Of a stretch of DNA of 64,000 nucleotides, positions 59,165-64,000 are shown piece by piece; position 1 is the stretch's first letter, and each line of letters opens with the position of its first letter. Below the pieces are notes generated by a model. The model was given only the letters and a program-made list of their open reading frames with translations. It did no database searches and was not told where the DNA came from. Source of the DNA: Coniferiporia sulphurascens (lineage: Eukaryota; Basidiomycota; Agaricomycetes; Hymenochaetales; Hymenochaetaceae); contig NBBA01000007.1 in the NCBI GenBank assembly GCA_002794785.1, forward strand, positions 434,001 to 498,000. The letters run 5' to 3'. The position numbers were made by a program, and so were the translations under genes.

Positions 59165-61059
59165 TTTAACTTGACTTGATTTGATTTGATTTTCTTGTTT
59201 TCGTCTCTTCTGAATCGCAATTACTATCCTAGTGTTATTTCAATTTCGCGGCACCGTGAACCGTGAACCCTCTGCTTTTCTTATTCTACCCTTCGTTGGA
59301 CCGGGTACTATATAACGTGCTGTTATATATATATATAAAACTCCCATTTAATTTCTACTCCTCCACTTTCTTACCTCCACCCTTTTCTGCGTCACATTCT
59401 CTTTGCTTATTTTTTCTTATAATGCACAATTCACATCCGAGTCAGACATCCGCCGTATCAGAGCCTCCTAATAGTGGCTTGTGACAGCTCCATCCCATCC
59501 CTTGTACACTTTTTTTTTGATTCTCTCCTCCAACTTCCTTCGTCATAATCACATCGGACATCCGAGTCTGCGCTTTATAACTAACTATCTTACTTCCCCC
59601 GAGTCGCTATCATTTTCATTTTCATTTACGGTTCGCATCTTGCATTTTTCGCTTCACATGATACATACATCCGTATTCCCCTTACCTCGTAGCAACACGT
59701 ATTTACCCGTACATACTGTACCGTCTATCTTTCATCTTTGAAAAGCGGAAGTTAAGCTATGTGAATGCAGGGCGGACAGAACGTCACGTCTACCCCAACT
59801 TAACTCTCGAGACAAGAAGAGGTTACGCGCCTCCGAGTCCGAGTCGTTCCTTGGACTACTACTAATATAATACTATTGGTGTTCAAATTATTAATGTATC
59901 AGCATCCAAACGTTGACGTCGGCGTTGACACTGCTCACCAATAGTATTATCGCTCCCAAATCTAGATTCTTAAGCCTATCTGGCAGCGGCTCAATTCCCC
60001 CTCTCTGTACAAAGTCACATCCGAGTCCGAATCCGGAACAAAAAAAACAACTCTTATGTCAAACCGAAAATTCCCCCAAGTCAAGATTCTACCGAAAACA
60101 AAAAACAAAAACAAAAACAAAAAAAGCCAGTAAAACCCATACACCACACAAGCAGCTTACATGAATATCTCGGAGGAGTGGGGGTGCCGTTACCATGGCG
60201 TAGAAGCCAGAAATCCTGAGTTCGTCTGAGACTCTGAGGATCTATGTGACCTTTGTACCAAGTGTTGGTTTTCAGAAATATTCATCTGCGGCGCTTGCAA
60301 ATACCTTCCGTACGCCAACCACGACGTAGATACTGTATCTTGTAACCAGTAGATAACCGTGCAAGGAAAACCGAGCGCATACAAGCAAGGAAAAAACTAC
60401 GAAAAATAATTCAAACTCCGACACCGTCTCTGCATCGAGCTCGAGCTTCAACACCAGTACTAAGGGTGGGCATACGGTAGTACACTGGCATGCCAGTATG
60501 TGCCAGTTGCGTGGGTGCGTTTCCGTATGTCGTGTACGTAAAGGGGTCGTCGATCTCGGCTTCTACCCGTCGATCACTCGTCTCCGGGTAGTCGTGAGCC
60601 TCAGGTTTACGTACACGGTATACCCCATATGCATGTTCCGTCCTCGGCTGCAGGCACTAGTACTGCAGTGGCGGGTAGTAAGTAAGCAACAATAGTACAT
60701 TCATGTGCAAAAAACAAAAAAGCACATCGAGCGCGAGTGGGCCGTCTGGGTCCACGCACGCCACACTCAGGCTGACACTAGTACTGGCATGCCGGGCCCG
60801 GGGCACCCTGAGGTCCAGTCCAAGTCAAATGCGGGGGTACGCATTAATATTTGCGTCCGAGTCTCTTGAGTACTGTACCTTCCAAGTCCACCGTGACTCA
60901 TTCGCACGACTCGGAGCGGCCCGGGGTTATCTTTACCTGCAAGCCTGGGGGTATGATATACTGTATCTCCGGTGTCAAGTACCGTCACCGTTTTGTCAAG
61001 GCTTCAAGTTCATGGAAACCATACCGTGACCAGTGGCATGACCGCGGAATCGAACAGAA

Positions 61060-61096
61060 CAAAGACAAAGACAAAGACAAAGACGAAGACAAAGAA
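61060..61096 (+). repeat. (AAAGAC)n microsatellite
   Basis: Six units in a row, one with AAAGAC changed to GAAGAC. Simple repeat, non-coding context. Confidence 0.8.
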
Positions 61097-61446
61097 AAGG
61101 GGAAGACGACTCGAGGGCACGGCTCCGAGTCATGTTCATCCTAAACTTGGACCTGGACCGGCGATCTGTCGGCCTAACATGGTACGACGAGATGAACGAT
61201 AATACTACCAGTAATAATACTGTAACGGCGGGAACTAGGAACGACTTCCATCACAGTAAGAATCACCGGTTCCCGACTTCATCTGTTTCCCGCCGTCACA
61301 GTCTGTCGTCTGTCATCGTATGCGTGCGGCGTGCATCGTGCACGCACACTGTACACCGACACCCATTCCCTTTATCACTGTAAATATTTAGTTGCATTTT
61401 TTTAGAATCATCATCATCATCAATGCGTACTAGCGAAGTAACGGTT

Positions 61447-61454
61447 GCAAAACA

Positions 61455-61485
<31 letters not shown>

Positions 61486-61496
61486 CAGAAAAGAGA
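61447..61496 (+). repeat. A-rich (AAAAC)n microsatellite
   Basis: Imperfect AAAAC/AAAAAC array. A similar array lies at about 60095-60125. Confidence 0.75.
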
Positions 61497-61812
61497 AAAG
61501 CACAGACGGAACAACTTCATAGACCAGACCGAAAAAAAACAAACTGAAATTACAGAGCCACTCCGTATCAGAAAGAAAGAAAGAAAGCAAAAACGAAACT
61601 GAGAAAAGGGGAGGAAGCTCCGAACAGGAACATATGCATGTCGACGGAAACAAAAAATCAATCGACGAACTCGAGCCGCGCGCACGCGTACCAAAACCGA
61701 CGCCACCGCCGCAAAAAAACACCCCACCGGAGTCCGGTTGACATCCACCACCACATGCACCATATTCAAAGTGGCCTCCTCTCCACATGCCCATACCCAT
61801 GCACCTAGACCC

Positions 61813-62802
61813 TTAGACCTTCTCCTTCCGCACAGCGTCCTCCACGTACTCCCCCTCCCCATCTCTCTCCTTCTCCGCCCCCGCAGACGGAGGCGGCGGA
61901 GTCGCCAAGCGCTCAGTCACAGCCCCCGTCGACGCTGCAGATGACCCTGCCCCCGCTTCGTAGCTTGGAACGCGGAAGAGCACGGCGGAGGCGAGCGCGC
62001 CGAAGAGGAAGGTGAACCATGGGATGATAGCTACGAGGCGGACTGTACGCGTATTTAATTAGTAAATTGGTTGGCGAGTAAACAAAAATAAAAGAAGAAA
62101 ATGGGGAGCGATAACGAAACAAGAACGAAAAAACGAGAGACCTCAAAAAAGGGGGCAAAAAAAACACTTATACTCACGATAATGCTGATCCCAATAAACC
62201 GGGCTCACACCCAACTGTTGCTCCTGCTGCTGCACAAACGCAGGTGGGAGCGTCTGGCCGCCAATCGACGCAGTGATACCCGCCTGACGGTTACGCGCAA
62301 AGTCCGCAAAGGGCACGAGCGCAGCGAAGAGCCAGACGACAAGAAACGCGTGTGTGTATGCGAGTGCGCGGGCAACTTTGGATGATTTCGGCGAGGCGCG
62401 TAGACGTGAGAAGGTGGATGTCAGGACGAGAGCGAAGAATGAGCTGAGACCGATGAGTCCGCCGACGGCGGTGACGACTGCGCCGGCGCTGAATATATCT
62501 GAGAGGGAGTGGGGGGATAATGCAGATTAGTAAGAGGGCTAAAGAGAGATGAGGGGAGTGGGACGGAGACGTACCGTGTGTGTCGATGTCGACGGTCGCG
62601 CCGGCGGGCGCGTTCTTCTTGACGAAGCTCTTCAGCTTGTTCGACCTGCAATATTGATGCGCCCAGGTCAAGAGTGAGGGAGGACGATGGTAACAACGAT
62701 GACGTACTTGACGAGCGCGTTAATGCCTACACCGAACGCGATCGTGCCGAACGCGAAGGAGAGGAAGAGCAGGATGGGGCGGAGGATACGGCTGGTCGGC
62801 AT
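61813..62802 (-). CDS. Four-pass (tetraspan) membrane protein of unknown function
   Basis: Exons 62802-62708, 62645-62575, 62498-62178 and 62042-61813 give 238 residues; all splice phases match. Four hydrophobic segments: about 8-30 (ILLFLSFAFGTIAFGVGI), 60-84, 98-118 (AFLVVWLFAALVPF) and 165-185 (VAIIPWFTFLFGALASAVLF). Between TM1 and TM2 is a basic loop (SNKLKSFVKKN). Between TM3 and TM4 is a Gln-rich stretch ending in SPVYWDQHY. The cytoplasmic-type tail is Ala/Pro then acidic. The layout resembles small fungal tetraspan plasma-membrane proteins, but I cannot assign a family. Confidence 0.8.
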
Positions 62803-64000
62803 CGTTAGTCGAGGGCGAGGGGGGACGTCACCGTCGTCGTCGTTGTCGGTCGAAAGAGAGAAAGGAGAGACTCAGGGAGGCGAGATCTGGGGAAATTAAA
62901 GTGTGCAGTGTGTAATTTATTTATGAGCGGGGGGGTTAAATTAATTGCTGGGAAAAAAGCGAAGCCGGGTGTGGGGTGCGGGGATAGGAGATGACATACG
63001 GGTGCATTACAATATGCATAAGCTCGGGGTAACCGACCCAAGTGCGAAGGCCGGCTTTCCGGACGACCCGACTCCCGCGAAAGGCCAAAAAGGACAAAAC
63101 ATCTGTCAGTCAGCCAGTCTTCCGCGGAATGCGTCCAGAATGATAGAATACAGAATGATAGAATACAGAAATGGGCGTGGGGGCGGTGGCACGTGTATTA
63201 AGTCCCAGGCCTAGTCATACGACGCTGACGAGGTCTGCATCGCCCCCAGTCGTCCCAGATGCAGTTTAGCCCACAGCGCCCACTACTAGTGTCTGCAGCC
63301 ACCGAGAGCTAGCGGCACGAAGCATGGCGTCGGCGCTGTTTGTCATAGTGGCGGCAATTTGAAAATGCACGAGACGTCAGGGACTATTGGTGCAATTCAA
63401 AGTCGCGCGTTTAGCCAGTGGGAGAAGGAGAAAGGAAAGGCTATCACATGCGAATCAGACTAGTGACAGGATCCGATTCGCGAAACAGGAGACCTGTGTA
63501 GGGATTTGCAGCATCTCTTCTCTCGTAACCCATGTGACGTAACTCGTTGCTCATTTTTCGTCACCCAATCACGACGCACAAGTGTCAGGACCAGCACAAT
63601 TTGTATATATATATACGACTACACGCTATCGCTTCTCGATTCCACGCCAGGTCCCCCGCTTCTTCTTCTTCTTCGTCGTACTTCTTCTACTTGCAACTTG
63701 CATCTCGAGTTTCAGTCGACTCCAACTAGCTTGGTCTCCTGCACCGCACTTGCTAAACCACCGTTAAATGACCCCTCATGAGAACGCCCTTAGGTTCCTC
63801 AGGCCCACCAGACCAGCAGACCAACCAAAGAAGCCGCCTAGTCCCGCGGAAACGGAGACCTCTTGATACCCATACCGTGACCTTTCCCCCTCTGGGGTCC
63901 GACATCGATCGATCGCAGATCGCAGAACGAAAAATGAAATGAACCCGAAGTCGTGATGGGAATCCCGCTGGAGTCTGGGCGGAGAAAGAACCCACTCGCA
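62803..64000. other. Right-edge intergenic region
   Basis: 1.2 kb upstream of the membrane-protein gene. Contains a direct repeat of AGAATGATAGAATAC near 63140-63170, a (TA)n run at 63603-63614, and a (CTT)n run near 63660-63690. No gene supported. Confidence 0.5.

Larger units (their letters stand above)
59165..61812. other. Intergenic with simple repeats
   Basis: 2.65 kb with a (TTGAT)n run just after the stop at 59164, (TA)n near 59320-59335, and A-rich (CAAAAA)n tracts. Scattered GAGTCCGAGTC-like words occur (about 59840, 60010, 60860). No gene supported. Confidence 0.5.

Noticed and set aside
61296..61862. 188-codon minus-strand frame full of Phe and Leu
   Set aside because: Driven by A-rich simple repeats on the plus strand and overlapping the 3' end of the real membrane-protein gene.
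1..64000. tRNA, rRNA or CRISPR arrays
   Set aside because: Scanned by eye for B-box-like GTTCGA motifs with cloverleaf context and for regular short repeats with spacers; none was convincing, and CRISPR is not expected in a fungal nuclear genome.

Overview
The window is nuclear DNA of a filamentous basidiomycete, most likely an agaricomycete. Genes are broken by many short introns (mostly 47-77 nt, GT-AG). There is a CBM20-bearing secreted alpha-amylase, a Zn2Cys6 regulator, a class II myosin, ATG13 and a chromodomain-bearing Ty3/gypsy retroelement. The species cannot be named from the sequence. All exon coordinates below were read by eye from splice sites and reading-frame continuity; no transcript data were used.

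Layout. 1-1090: 3'-open fragment of a Ser/Pro-rich acidic protein on the minus strand. 4312-4756: ribosomal protein L38 (RPL38), with a GC-AG intron. 5181-8133 (minus): secreted GH13 alpha-amylase with a C-terminal starch-binding domain, 21 exons. 9662-19324: a complete but dead Ty3/gypsy chromointegrase element on the minus strand, with 478-bp LTRs and a 5-bp target duplication. Three further LTR-like units are nested inside it, each with its own 5-bp duplication. 22419-25865: ATG13. 28301-29109: a small lysine-rich protein with an XPA-like patch, followed at 29870-30360 by a truncated, start-less duplicate. 31200-35305: chromodomain/coiled-coil/C2H2 protein. 37760-39887 (minus): Zn2Cys6 transcription factor. 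44271-52083 (minus): conventional myosin II heavy chain of about 2317 residues. 55080-56265 (minus) and 57900-59164 (plus): two head-to-head paralogues of unknown function. 61813-62802 (minus): four-pass membrane protein. Both ends and several 2-4 kb intergenic stretches hold nothing I can support as a gene.

The most unusual material is in the nested transposon block. Two of the three nested insertions (12176-13651 and 14329-15679) look like solo LTRs of about 1.35-1.5 kb. Each carries, upstream of its TATA box (in the U3 position), a divergent copy of the same roughly 220-residue reading frame of unknown function. This LTR-borne protein family is my leading candidate for something undescribed. 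The host element shows strongly directional decay: five in-frame TGA stops fall at expected or plausible arginine positions, and most differences between its two LTRs are CpG to TpG/CpA. This suggests methylation-linked deamination.

The cellular genes do not form a pathway cluster. They are housekeeping or cytoskeletal genes (RPL38, ATG13, myosin II), a secreted starch-degrading enzyme, chromatin or transcription factors, and lineage-specific unknowns.
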